A DNA stretch of 64,000 nucleotides from Ailurus styani (taxonomy: Eukaryota; Chordata; Mammalia; Carnivora; Ailuridae): assembly GCA_002007465.1 (NCBI GenBank), contig LNAC01000036.1:5733911-5797910 (forward strand), read 5' to 3'. Below are positions 23,031 through 34,565 of this stretch, piece after piece (position 1 is the stretch's first letter; each line of letters opens with the position of its first letter). Under the pieces are notes generated by a model. That model did no database searches. It was given only the letters and a program-made list of their open reading frames with translations, and was not told the DNA's origin. A program made the translations under genes and the position numbers.

Positions 23031-25164
23031 TGCACAGCCCCGTGGATGCCAAGATGAGAACTCATCGGGAGCTCATAGTCCTGGGCTTTGTCTGATGGGA
23101 CTTAGCTTAGAAGGGAAGCAAGAATAAATTAACTTTGTGACTTGGTACGAAAGACTTAGATGCTCAAGTTCTTTTTTGTAAGACTTGTCCAAAATTGAGG
23201 TTGTGGTTTCTAAGGTCCTCTTTGAGCCTGGAGGGGAGAGACAACGCCCTGACAGGGCCACCCACCTCCCAGGGACTAGATAGACCTTCTCTACCACTCT
23301 CTCACCTGTCTCTTTGGGGAGCAGGTCAGAACCACCTCCTCTCTGCCTCGCCCAACCCAAGCTGAGCCAATTACACGCCTCTGCCCCCAGGCCAAGGGTG
23401 ACCAGGAGCCTGTAGCTGGGCCAGCTGCCCCTCACCCCCCACCCCAGGGATCTTCCAACAGGGACTAGAGAGAAAAACTTTTTCTGTCCAGTCACAAAGC
23501 TGTTGAGGATGCGAGGCTGGGGCCCATCACGCACAGAACTTGCAACTTCACGGCCACCGCCACAGGAGGGGCTCGGGGCAAGAAGCAGTGGCGGAGATGG
23601 AGATGCGGAGAGTGTCTGGTCAGGTGGTTGCACTCCTGCTCCCTCCCTTACCTACAGTCCTGAGCCAGGAAATCAACCCCTCTCTGCCCGAGCCTAGCTC
23701 AAGCTGTTCCGTGGTGGTGGCCTTTGGGGTTTGTTGCTTTTAAATCCACCCACAGTGACCTGATGAGTACATTCTTTTTTAAAATGCTTATTTAATTACT
23801 CTGAAATATACACATGTCGTTGAAAAATTCAGACTCTCCAGGAGATTAGATGATGAAAAGGGGTCCTCCTCCCTGTCCCCCACTCCCTCCTGTGCCCCAA
23901 CACCCGCTCCCCACCTCATTCCCTCGAGGTAACCGGCAACCACTTGTTGAACTGATTATTCTTCTTACTGTCATCTGACCAACTTCTGGCAAGCATTTTG
24001 AAAAGCAGCAGAAAATCCTTTGTAATTTTGATTTATCTGATTGTAATATATATTCCTCTTGTAGACTTTCAGACAATGGGTTAGTCAACCATTTATTTCA
24101 GTCAGCGTTGTCTGCATTAGTAAATGTTTTGACATTAGCCATTTATTTCAGAGATGAATGATTCATTTGGGTATTTCTCAACAACATGAAATAATACTCC
24201 GGGTGAAGGCATTGCTGACTTTTTGGCAGGGACTGAGTTATTCCTTTTCACATTCTTTATTCCGATCGTGGGGCTTTGCGCAGAGTAGGCTCACAGTATG
24301 GGTCGGAACGAATGAAGAATTTGGTGAAAAGAAGCCCAGGATGGAAGGGGGAGAAGAATGAAACTTTATTGAGAGCTTTCAACGTACCGTGGACTTGGTG
24401 TGCTTTCTCTCCTTAGTTGGGGCTGTAACTCTGAGGAGCTCCGCTCTCTTCTTCCTTCCCCAGCTGATTCTTCTTTTCGTTCGGTGCCATGTCTCTCCCA
24501 CAAATCCATTTGCTTAGGTTAGCGGGAGCTGGTTTCTGTTGCTTGCACCTCTGGAACCCTGATAGAGAACTCGGTCCCGGGACATAGAATATAATGGACG
24601 GGGGGAGGGGGGGGGAGAAACAGATAAGACAGCATTAGCAAGTGAGGAGAATGAAGGTACAGACCCACCAAGTGCTTTGCTTCTGGCCACAGAGCTAGGG
24701 AGTGGCCAAACAGGAATTAACACAGACCAGTCAGGGTACAAAAGTTTTAATTTTTCCAACCACTCTGCTGCCAGGTGCCAAGGAACAAATTATTTCCGGA
24801 GGCCAAAGAAAGCATGACCAAACTTGCATGGTTCTCGCCAAGAAGTCGGTCTGCATTTGTTTTGCAGAAGATGGTCTCTTTCAGAAGTCTGTAGGCTTTG
24901 TCCTCAGAGAAGTTTCAGGATTTTTGTTGATGCAAAGGCCTATCTTGGACACTTAGAAAACAATGTTTAGAGGAAACAAATCATAAAAGAAGACCTCAGA
25001 CGCTATCCTCCTCTTGGTCTTTTATATCTCTAAATGGTTCTTCTGTGTCCCAATCCTCTCCTGTGGCTGTTGCTACACAGCTAAAAAGAAAAGAAGAGGG
25101 ACCCACCATCTATGGTGAATATTAATCATTTCTTGGCTTAAGGTATGATTCTTTATCTCACACG
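23031..25164. other. Mostly unique sequence with a few ancient repeat remnants
   Basis: 23073-23633 holds a 186-codon minus-strand open frame of low-complexity composition that I read as chance. 23790-23970 looks like the same unresolved old repeat as 18.5 kb. 24210-24335 has an L2-like tail ('gtaggctcacagtatgggtc'). A G-rich run lies at 24599-24618. Confidence 0.45.
24597..24619 (+). repeat. G-rich run, quadruplex-capable
   Basis: The text ggggggaggggggggggaga contains over 15 G in 20 bases. It could fold as a G-quadruplex. No promoter features are attached to it. Confidence 0.7.
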
Positions 25165-25428
25165 ATATGCAAAGTGGTCAAAAGCAGAGGCTCTAAAGTC
25201 AGATTTCCTGGGCTTGAATCCCAGGTCTTCTGCTTGTCTTGCAAGTTTGTTGTATCTGATCTATTACTGTCACTGTGCCTCTGTTTTCTCATCTGTACAA
25301 TGGGTATGATCATAAAACCTCATGTTTCTTGGCCCTGTTGTAAGGATTAAAAAGTTAACAGGTGTAAAACATCTAGACCAGGGCCTGGCACAGAGTAGGT
25401 GCTGTGTTTGCTATTACTGTACTCCCTG
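25165..25428 (+). mobile_element. MIR SINE, sense, nearly full length
   Basis: Follows the MIR consensus: 'caaaagcagaggctctaaag', 'cctgggcttgaatcccaggt', 'gtgcctctgttttctcatct', 'gtacaatgggtatgatcata', 'gttgtaaggattaaaaagtt' and 'ggcctggcacagagtaggtg'. Confidence 0.9.
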
Positions 25429-25559
25429 AACTTGTTACTTAAATTTTTAATTACATTTTTAGTTTTAAGATCCTGGGGAACCGGAGCAGAAAAAACACTT
25501 TGAATTCTGCAAGTACACACGTGTAAATTTCCCAGTTCAGAACAGTGGCTCAACGTCTG

Positions 25560-26110
25560 TGATTAAGGCGTAGGTCTCCACGTAACAAATGACTGGCGGC
25601 AATAGGAGTATAAATAGAATCCTCCTTCATGGACATTCTAATTATTCTTTCCTCTTTGACACGATTCCATGTTTAGCTGCATAACATTAAGCAATACTCA
25701 TACAGTTCGAGAAAGGGCAATTTAGAAAGATCAGACCCAATGATCTTAAAGTCGTGATGTATGGTTCAGTGAAAGTATAAGTAGGTCAAATACCGCTAAC
25801 AGAATTAGCTGAAATTATGCAAGCTATTATATTGGATATTACTGTTTGAACATTTTGTATAAACTGCAGTAATACACATTCGTCTTTATAGGATGAATCA
25901 AGACTTAAAACTAATTCTGGTGAATTAAGAATTGTATTTTCCAGGAATTAACTACCACCATTTGACTGCAGCTGTAAAAATTTTATTAGGCAATACATCT
26001 GACCTCAAATTGGAAATTTGTGTTGGAACCAGTTTAGGAAATAATTATTGCTGTGTTGTTAATTTTATATTTGCCTAATAAAACACAGCAGGAGCAACAG
26101 GGTTGGGTGA
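25560..26110. promoter_or_regulatory. AT-rich repeat-free block, candidate conserved non-coding DNA
   Basis: Dense AATTA/TAATT cores: 'cagaattagctgaaattatg', 'ggaattaactaccaccattt', 'ggaaataattattgctgtg' and 'gtgttgttaattttatattt'. No transposon sequence and no coding frame. Resembles vertebrate developmental enhancers in texture. Confidence 0.4.
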
Positions 26111-26191
26111 ATGGAACCAAAGAAAGCACTTGGACATGCTTTAAACCAGTTGTTTTCAACCTCGCTGGAATGCCAATTAAGAATGTGTAAA

Positions 26192-26396
26192 TCTTTTTTT
26201 TTTTAAGATTTTATTTATTTATTTGACAGAGAGATAGAGAGAGAGCACAAATAGGCAGAGCAGCAGGCAGAGGGAGAGAGAGAAGCAGGCTCTCCGCTGA
26301 GCAGGAAGCCCAATACGGGGCTCGATCCCGGGACCTTGGGATCATGACCTGAGCCGAAGGCAGAGGCTTTAACCCACTGAGCCACCCTGGCACCCC
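26192..26396 (-). mobile_element. Can-SINE, mustelid-type
   Basis: Antisense: T-run, AAGATTTTATTTATTTATTTG, 'gagagagaagcaggctctcc', 'catgacctgagccgaaggca', 'aacccactgagccaccctgg' and 'caccccag'. Flanks GAATGTGTAAAT and GAATGCATATGT are a doubtful duplication. Confidence 0.94.
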
Positions 26397-27278
26397 AGGA
26401 ATGCATATGTCTGATGAACACTGTTGATGCTGAAGTTGTGGAATTAATAGTCCCTAGCTATCAGACAGTGAAAGAGAAGTATGTTCATGTTTCTGTACTG
26501 TCCACACCAGCCACTAAGAAGTGTCACCATGTGCATGCCTCACACTGTTTGCTTTAGTAAAGTTTAACTTCCTCACATACCTGCAACTTCACGGGAACAC
26601 ACACCTATACACACACGCATGTTGACACTGACACTTGACCTACCCACTTGTTCCTGTTTGTCGAGTCGGCATTGCGAAGAATATTAGTGGAGAAAGACCA
26701 AAGTCTCTCAGAAGCAAAAAGCATGTGTCTTTGTTATTGCTGTCAGGGTGGTTGCTGTCGGTGTTGAGAGAGGGCTAATTATTTCAGCAAGTCTGTGAGT
26801 GGCTATCACGCTTCCTTATGCTAGTATCATCTTCTGGGATCTTTTAGTAGCATCTAGCACCTTCTCTTATCTTCTAGTTTCATCTCGAAGACATAACTTG
26901 AGGCTATAAACTGAGTCACTAGAAACTTGCTACTGGTTGCTGAGGGGGGCAATGTTATCCAAAAGTTGGCAAACAAATTGCCTTTTGGATGGGGCATCAA
27001 ATAACAGATCCCACGATGAGAAACTTACTACCTCCACAGTCATCTCAACATCCTTCTAGTTGTGTCAATCAGTGTGCCTCTGTTTGCTGGTAAGATGTCC
27101 TTGACGCCTTTTAAACACTTGTTCATCTCTGTTTTTTACCAAAGAGGGGGAGGACTCAAGCTCGGAGCCTTGGCAGGCATGGTGGCTGCCCAGAGATAAT
27201 GATACCACATTTTCTGCTCTGCTTTTTTGTTATGGTTATGTTTGATTTAGAGCAAGTGAACACAGTTTTTCATTTGTT
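26397..27278. other. Unique non-coding sequence
   Basis: No recognised repeat apart from a short CA-rich stretch near 26598-26620. No coding potential seen. Confidence 0.5.
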
Positions 27279-27500
27279 TTTAAGATTTTATTTACTTATC
27301 TATTTATTTATTTTAGAAAGAGAGAGTGCAGAAATCGGGAGAGGGGCAGAGTAGAAGGGAGAAAGAAAGGAAGAGAATCTCAAATAGACTCTGTATAGAG
27401 TGTGGAGCCCGACTTGGGACTTGATCTAATGACCCCGAGATCATGACCTGAGCAGAAACCAAGAGTCGGATGGTTAACCAACTAGGCCATCCAGGAGTTC
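27279..27500 (-). mobile_element. Can-SINE, old carnivoran type
   Basis: Antisense: TTTTTAAGATTTTATTTACT, 'agactctgtatagagtgtgg', 'agcccgacttgggacttgat', 'cccgagatcatgacctgagc', 'agaaaccaagagtcggatgg' and 'ttaaccaactaggccatcca'. The head ends in worn 'ggagttcc'. Confidence 0.9.
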
Positions 27501-27636
27501 CTGGTTTTTTATATTCAGATGATTCAGATTGAATGTCTACTTTAAAAAGAATTTGAGTTAAAATGAATTATTTGATTTTAAGAAAAAAATACGAGGTAAA
27601 TACGAATATGAGTAGTCCTCAGATAAGACAAAATCA

Positions 27637-27786
27637 AGAAGGCTGTTTTATTTTTTTTAATTTTTTTAATTTTATTTTTATTCTTTGCCCACGGGGTACA
27701 GGTCTGTGAATCATCAGGCTTACATCTTTCACAGCACTCACCAAAGCACAAACCCTCCCCAATGTCCATAAGAGAAGGCTGTTTTA
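27637..27786 (-). mobile_element. 5'-truncated L1 3' end with perfect 14-bp target duplication
   Basis: Body 27651-27772 holds only a T-rich reversed A-tail and about 90 bp of carnivoran L1 3' UTR ('ggtacaggtctgtgaatcat', 'caggcttacatctttcacag', 'cactcaccaaagcacaaacc'). Flanks AGAAGGCTGTTTTA at 27637-27650 and 27773-27786 are identical. The same 3' UTR subtype recurs at 62455-62620. Recent insertion. Confidence 0.95.
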
Positions 27787-28497
27787 AAGGCATAGGTGCC
27801 ATGCTCAAAAAATTTCAGCTGGAAAGAGGTGAATGAAATATCTGGTTATGGACACATGGGCAGGATTGGGGGAACCAAGGAGGTATGGGGTGCATCTAAG
27901 ACCAGCAACTGTGGGAAGCCATCAGCCTCCCAGGGCCGAATGGTGAGGGAAAGGAAGGGTTTCCCCAGAGCCAAGCAAGACAGCTACCCCAATGGGAAGC
28001 AGAGAAATCTTTCCCCATCCTGATCCCTTCTAGCAACCCAACGCAACAGGAAGCCAAGGTCAAGGGAGAGGCCGGGAGATGATGCAGTCCTCAGAGGTCA
28101 GGCTCCCAGGCAAGGAGCAGGTTGGAGAAAGGTTGAAAGTGCATCATGAGGTGGGGTGGTAGGCGGATGGAGAAGGACCAGAAGGGCAGTATTTTGAAGG
28201 CTGAATTTGGGAGATACTGCCTGGAGTGGGTGTAAAGAGGGGAAATGGAGATTTGTGGGAAAAGAAATGGACTTTTGAGATCCTACCCTGCATTTGCCAT
28301 CGGTCAAATATCCTTGATCTGCTTTGTTTCATTCTTTATTTCATTGGTGGACAGATAAGATAAAGAAAAACCACCTCTAAAATTCTTCTGTTGCAAGAGT
28401 ACAAAGCAAAGTGGTCAGTTAGTAGTAGACAAAGGTTCAGTTTAAAACCCCTGTAGTAGGGCAGCCCAGCTCCCCCATGAGCTCTGTGAAGTAAAGC
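27787..28497. other. Unique non-coding sequence
   Basis: Purine-rich, with no recognised repeat. Open frames are below 80 codons. Nothing functional seen. Confidence 0.5.
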
Positions 28498-28722
28498 ACA
28501 ACAGTTGAGAAAAATAGCTTAGGAACCCAGCAGCTGGGGTTCAAATCCCAGCTCCATCATGTACTAGCTTTGGGATGGGGCAAGTCACGTAATCTTTCTG
28601 TGCTTCGTTTCACTCATCTACAAAAGACCAGCTCCTACTTCTCAGGGATGTTGTGAGGACTCATACAGATAAAGCTCTTTGAACAACCGCTGACACAGAG
28701 TAAGCGTTCGATAAATGGTTTT
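28498..28722 (+). mobile_element. MIR SINE, sense
   Basis: Shows 'cagctggggttcaaatccca', 'gctccatcatgtactagctt', 'ggggcaagtcacgtaatctt', 'gggatgttgtgaggactcat' and 'cacagagtaagcgttcgata'. Nearly full length. Confidence 0.9.
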
Positions 28723-28778
28723 TTGTTTGTTAGGTTGGTTTTTGTTTTGTTTTTTGTGGGGTTTTTTGGTAACATGTT

Positions 28779-28995
28779 ACTGCAATTCTGTTTTTTTTGT
28801 TTTATTTTGGTTTTTTTAGGATTTTTATTTATTTGAAAGAGAGAGAGAGAGAGAGGACAGAGGGAGAGGAAGAAGAGACTCCTGGCTGAGCGGAGAGCCT
28901 GATGCAGGGCTCAATCCCAAGACCCTGAGATCATGACCTGAGCCAAAGGCAGATGCTCAACTGACTACCCAGGTGTCCCACTGCAATTCTGTTTT
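28779..28995 (-). mobile_element. Can-SINE with perfect 16-bp target duplication
   Basis: Body about 28795-28979, antisense, with a T/G-rich tail and 'gctgagcggagagcctgatg', 'cagggctcaatcccaagacc' and 'catgacctgagccaaaggca'. Flanks ACTGCAATTCTGTTTT (28779-28794 and 28980-28995) are exact. The tail has drifted (TTTTGGTTTTTTTAGG). Confidence 0.95.
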
Positions 28996-30540
28996 GTTTT
29001 CATATTATTTTACAGAGATGATACCTATTCTCTTGTTGGGGAATTAGTAACAGTAAGTACTAATTCTGAGGCATAAAAAAATAATAATAATAAATAGGGT
29101 AAGATCTTTCCTCCTGGTGTTTCTTAAGCTCAGTAACACTTCTGTAGAAAAAAAGGCACAATAATTCAGTAAGCAAGACCCTGGTTAATCAAGTAAATTG
29201 CAATAATATCTGTTGAACTCTTTTCTAGGATGGACCAGTCCACTTAGATGACCTAGTGAGTAGAACAGTGGCCATAGTCGAAGCTCTTTTAGAGTCTGAA
29301 TGCTGAGTGACCTGAGATGTATCATCCTTCTAGACAGTGGATCAAAAATGAGCAGGGGCTGAAGATCCCAGGTATTAATTTTGGAGGATTTTTCCTTAAT
29401 CTGCCATGTCTTATTTTATTGTCACTTCCTTCTTTCTAATAAGAAGAATAAAGTACCCTGGAAGGTTAAGCTTCTCCCCACCCAAGGATACTGTACTGTA
29501 AGTGGTAAAAATCCTTCATTTAGTTTGTGTGTATGTTAGGCAAGGGTGCCCTGGGTGAAGCATGGGTCTTGCTCTTGAGGAGAGTATGATTTTAATGGGG
29601 GGCATGAGGCCAGATCTGGGTCAGACGATTCTGACTGTCATTAGGACTGCTGGTCAGAAGGCACAGGGAGATTCCTGGAGACACACTTTCCCTTTCTGTT
29701 GAAGCTAGAAGGTCAGTTGGGTAGACCAGAGAGCACTTTGAGAAGGAACTTATTTCTAAGTTGGATTCAAGGGGAAACTTTCGAGAATTTGGGGATTTTG
29801 AAAACCGGAGATGGATGAGAAGAGACATTTATTAGAGAAATAATTCTCCAAGTGAAGTCTTTTGAAGTGAGGAAATGACTTAAAGGATCCAAAAATAGCA
29901 AACATCAAGTTTGGCAAGCACGTGTTTTGCACACCCGAGTGGGCTCTTGATGTCTTTGTTTAAGGAATAGAGCAGCAGATGGGGCTCAGTAGTGAGAAAG
30001 AGGTCAGAAACTGCGATGGGGGTCAGATTATGAAGAGTCTTGAAGGCCAAGCCAAAGAATGTGAATGCAAGATTATGAGGTGATTTTTAGACTTTTAATT
30101 GTGCAGTGAAAAGGTATAGAGTCTTTTCAGTGTCCCAGCTCTTGAAATGAAGAGGTGGGTGTTACAGCCTTGCCTTTACAGGGCTCATGGTGGGACAGGC
30201 AAGATGCTGATTGCTGCAGAGTGTGGTGAAGGCCAAGGCAGAGGGACTGGAGAACTGAGGAGAAGGCACCTAGCTCATGGTAGGTTGGGCAAGCTTCTGG
30301 AAGAGGGGGGTCCCTGACTGAGACGTAGGGAAGGGCGGTTGTCGATTCAGCAAACAAGGCAGCGAAAAGGTGCTGCAGGCAGAAGAGGTGTGTGCAAACA
30401 TCCAGAGGTAAGAGGACGCGACCATTAGGAAATAATGTGCTTCCTCCAAAGATGTGCTAGTCATGGCAATGTAGGGAGCAAGGCACAGAAAGCCATTCAA
30501 GCTGGTGGAAATAAAAATATGCAGTTGGAAGGATACTAAG
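28996..30540. other. Unique sequence passing into an ancient LINE-like repeat
   Basis: 29560-30510 has purine-rich text such as 'gaagagtcttgaaggccaag', 'caggcagaagaggtgtgtgc' and 'aaacatccagaggtaagagg', resembling the same old interspersed family as 1880-2660 and 50785-51165. No gene recognised. Confidence 0.35.
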
Positions 30541-31735
30541 GTGTCCTGCAATCCAAGGACAATACAGTCAGGTTTCAGGGGATTTGTTGACTATCAAGAA
30601 CCAAAGAGTCAATACTCTTCACCTCTCCTCCATGAGCACATAATTTCTTATCACTGCTTTTTCCTGCCTTATCTATTTCTGTCCCTCCCCCGTCCTCCTT
30701 GACATCCACAGATTCCACATGGATACCAGCCACAACACTCTATAACCTATCTGCACAACACTAGCTAGCTCAACCTCTTAGGCCCTCTACCGAACAGGGG
30801 ACTCTGATCAACCCCCTCGCCTTGATTTAGGCAGAGCTCTTGGCACCAGACTATGCCATAGAACTGTCTAGAGATTTATTGCTTTTGGGTCAGAACCTCT
30901 GGTCCAATCAGCTCTGGCTGGGAGGGAGCAGAATAAGATCACACAGTCCATGTCCACTCATCTGGAGCAATGGGTGTTCACCCTCAAGCCTAAAAAGTTC
31001 CAGGGACTATACAAAAGCATAAGCTATAGAGAAATCCAGGGATGAGTTGGTTGGTAGTTTGAAAGAAGAGCCAGTCCCGGAGCTGACAACATGGCGCCCT
31101 GGAAAAGTCCACCCCCTCCCACTCCTCCACCACCCCAATCTGATCTAAGTGTAATGACCTGAGAGCCACTTCCATGATTGACATTCTTGGCAAGGTCCAC
31201 TCATTCTGGGCCCACACTGTTAATTTCATTTGGAACAGCAAAGAAATAAATAATTCAATTAGGCATTTTTCTGCAATACCTATAGAGAGAACTAAGTGAT
31301 AGGAATCTCTCCATCAAATTGTCAGTTTTATCTTAAGCACTCAGGGACAGAAAATGGTGGCAAATAACAATTTGTGACTGAGAGAGAGTATAAAGTGCAA
31401 CCCTCCAGTCAGAATGCTAATTCTTAGGATTTTGTGTTTATCTTGATGGCTATGCTTCCTTTATTTTATTAAAAGTTTAAGACTTGCCCTGATTAAAAAT
31501 ATACTAAGAAAAAATCCTTCCCCCCCAATATTAAAATTTATTTCCCAGGAGAGAAAATAAATTTCCATGTAAGGAAAGAAAGAACTAATAGACAGTCATT
31601 TTCTGAATAACCATGTCTTTTTCTTGCAAAGAATGCGCTTTCAGGCAAATACATTTGTGCGCCTCCTGAGGTATGTGATGCCTGCTGCTGTAAGACAATA
31701 GCAATTAAAAAATTAAACAATTAAAAAAGGAAAAA
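30541..31735. other. Unique non-coding sequence
   Basis: No repeat recognised. Open frames are at or below 83 codons. A C-run at 31518-31525 and moderate AT-richness only. Confidence 0.5.
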
Positions 31736-31990
31736 GTTTGTCATCAATTTTAATGTTATGTTATGTGAATTAATATTTCTTCTTATAATGCAATATTCTG
31801 CAATTTACCATGCAGGCACAGTCCTTGCTTCCGCATTGTAGATAATTAGTTTACATTACTCTACAGAAATGAATTGTCGCTGGTGATCTCAAGTGCCTGC
31901 TAACAAATCACTCCTGTTGGAGGGTTCATTAAGATTCTACTCAGGTCGTAACTACAGCAATATATGATCTTGTTCTTAAATGTTGAATAT
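31736..31990. promoter_or_regulatory. AT-rich repeat-free block, candidate conserved non-coding DNA
   Basis: Contains 'gtgaattaatatttcttctt', 'attgtagataattagtttac' and 'ggttcattaagattctactc' with several TAATTA-like cores and no transposon or coding signature. Confidence 0.33.
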
Positions 31991-34317
31991 CAGGCTAATT
32001 TAAAAACAAAACAAAACAAAAACTAGATTCCTAGTCCAAGAAGGGAAGGATCCTACTCTTGTAACAAACCAGCACTCTGCTAACTTCACAAAAAGAATTT
32101 ATGTTCTCAAGTGTAATTTTCATTACCAGTTCTTCTATCTTCCACCCACCCACCCACCACCCAGCCACTAACCAAACCAGGCAGGACAGTGAAGAGAGGT
32201 TTAGGACTCCCCCCAGGCTGTTAATAAGACAAAATTACTCTTGAGTCTTTGTGCGCCTCTCCTCTGAAACCTGATCTCTCCATAAAATACTCAGGGAAAA
32301 GAAAACTGACCTTAAGATCCAATTCAGAATCCCAGTATTTGTCATGTGTGTGAGCACCATAGTACAGATCAATTTCATCATGGGGAGGGGGAGATCGCAT
32401 CGTCAGATCACATCTGGTGAGCTGATTGCAGAGCTGATCTGTCTCACTGCGGTCCTCAAGGGCAACATAGAGAAAGCAGCCTGGGCGCATGGAGAACTCC
32501 GCAGTAACCGAAATACGGTCTCCGAAAGGCTCTCCTCCGTGAGTTTTAGAGAGATGTTGATAATTTCTGAATATTTGATTCATTGTCATCTAGAGATTCT
32601 TAAGAACGTGAGCATATTCCAGAAGGTTTCAGAAAAATATCCGTCCTGCTTGCCAAGAGTTCCAAACCTTTGACCAGAACAAAAAGCATTTACTGACTGA
32701 CTAATTATGGGTCCCACAATTGTGGACTCTTGGCTAGAACTATCAAGAAGGAGGAATCTGGCCTCTGCATTTGAGGGATTGATAGTCTAGTTGGAGAAAA
32801 CATGGTGAGCATAGGACAAGAGGAAATAAAGTAAGATGGTATAATTATTGATTGTTAATTAGTTTAGCATTTCCCAAAGCTCTGGTGGCACTCAAGCAAT
32901 TTTATGTGGTACATCTACACAGCATTAATTAATGAATTAATGAGAAAATTAACTTATTTCTATCCTTTCTCAATTTTTCCATAATGACAAGAGAAAGTCT
33001 AAGTTTGGTGCCAATATGCCTTCACTACTTTGCTAAATCTTGCCAGCTACTCTTTTAACATGAAAAGGGCAAGTGTCAGGGCACAACCTTAGGCACAAAC
33101 TTAGCTAGCTTTTAATAAGGCTATTTTTGTGTGTCTTTACTTACATTCTATTTATGCCAAGTACCTCTGGTTTTCAGTTTATGCTTATGAAATACATTTT
33201 TCTTTTAAAATAATCTGTTTAAGAACAGTAATGAGTCTACTTTAAGAAACTTACTAAATAATTAGTAGCCTAGATGGTACAAGGTTATAGCAAATTAATT
33301 AATTAATTAATTTAAAAAGTGCAGGTGATATATATAGATAGGTCTGAAGTTTGGAAAACTCAGGGTTATTGGAATCAAGCATTAAACCCAGATGGCTGAT
33401 GACCATCAGGGACAGGTCAAAGGAAGGGCATAGGAGGGTGGGGTGACAGGAAAAGGAGTTGAAGAACCAGCCTGTGAGAGAGAGATGGCATGGCCCCATT
33501 TGACCTTGTGGCCTATGGTGGTGAAGGCAGAAAACCTGGGCAGTAAGTCTGAGGACACATGAGCACCTCACTGAGCCACTTCAAAACCCCAACACCTGCC
33601 CCCCATCTCCCACAGGGTAAACAAGAGCCAAGAGACTCATATCACCCTTTTAGCTAGAGCTCAGGGACAAGAACACGCTATTTCCCTAAGCTCTAGTAGA
33701 AGACTTGAGATCTCTGATGGGTAATCGTGGTGATGTGCTGATTGTCCAGTTCAAGTCACATGCTTGCCACATAGCTGGGGACGTGGGACCACGTGATCAG
33801 CAGCCTCAGTAGATGGGCGTAAATGCTCTTGAGAAAAAGATGCTGAGCAGGAAGTAACCGCTAAAATGGGTTAGATTTCAGGAGACAGGCAGAGAGAAGG
33901 GCCAAGAAAATCTCTTCTTAATGCTTACTCTTGGCTCCCATCAAAGATTAGCACCCACTCCCCACCTTCCTCCCAGTGCTCAGAGCCTTCATGCTCCCCT
34001 GAGTCAATGAGAGTCTTCCCTTAGCCTTGCCCCAACAGCATTCTGAGCTTAACCAAACAGCTAAGACGTATAGGATATGGGTATCTGTGTTCTGGTCCCA
34101 TGTGGGGCATCATGGAGAGATGAGAAGTTGTCCTGCCATGTGATTAACCCATTTGAGCCCCCAAATTATAATAAGGTTTGTTGATCTATATATGAAATGG
34201 GAGTTTGCTTTCCAAGAAGAGTGAATCTTAACAAAAAGGTCTTTAGTTTCTCCTGGACACCTCGATAGATTTGGGACTCTTGGATCTGAGTGTGAAAACG
34301 GGAGTTGACAAGAATTC
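31991..34317. other. Unique sequence, no gene established
   Basis: A 122-codon minus-strand open frame at 32221-32589 retains several CpGs, and its AAG/GTCAGT (near 32310) could be a weak donor; no domain is recognised and I do not call it a gene. (TTAA)n occurs at 33293-33312. The rest is unassigned. Confidence 0.4.
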
Positions 34318-34565
34318 AGAAATTCCCTGAGACATTGGGGCACCTGGGTGGCTCAGTCGTGATCCCAGCGTCCTGGGATTGAGCCCTGAATTGGGCTCCT
34401 CATCAGGCTCCACATCAGGCTCCCTGCTCAGCAGGAAGCCTGCTTCTCCCTCTCCCACTCCCCCTGCTGGTATTCCCTTTCTCACTGTGTGTCTCTTTGT
34501 CAAATAAATAAATAAAATCTTTAAAAAAGAAAAAAAAAGAAAGAAAGAAAAGAAATTCCCTGAGA
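34318..34565 (+). mobile_element. Can-SINE with 15-bp target duplication and internal 12-bp repeats
   Basis: Body 34333-34550. Flanks AGAAATTCCCTGAGA (34318-34332 and 34551-34565) are identical. Compared with sister copies, the body lacks about 30 bp after gggtggctcagtcgtgatcc, and has near-identical 12-bp units ggctcctcatca and ggctccacatca (34394-34417) running into ggctccctgctca. The tail carries GAAA repeats. Confidence 0.95.

Noticed and set aside
23073..23633. 186-codon minus-strand open frame
   Set aside because: Rich in P, S, G and L with no recognisable domain, overlaps purine/pyrimidine-biased sequence, and has no splice or start context. Its length is possible by chance in GC-moderate DNA.
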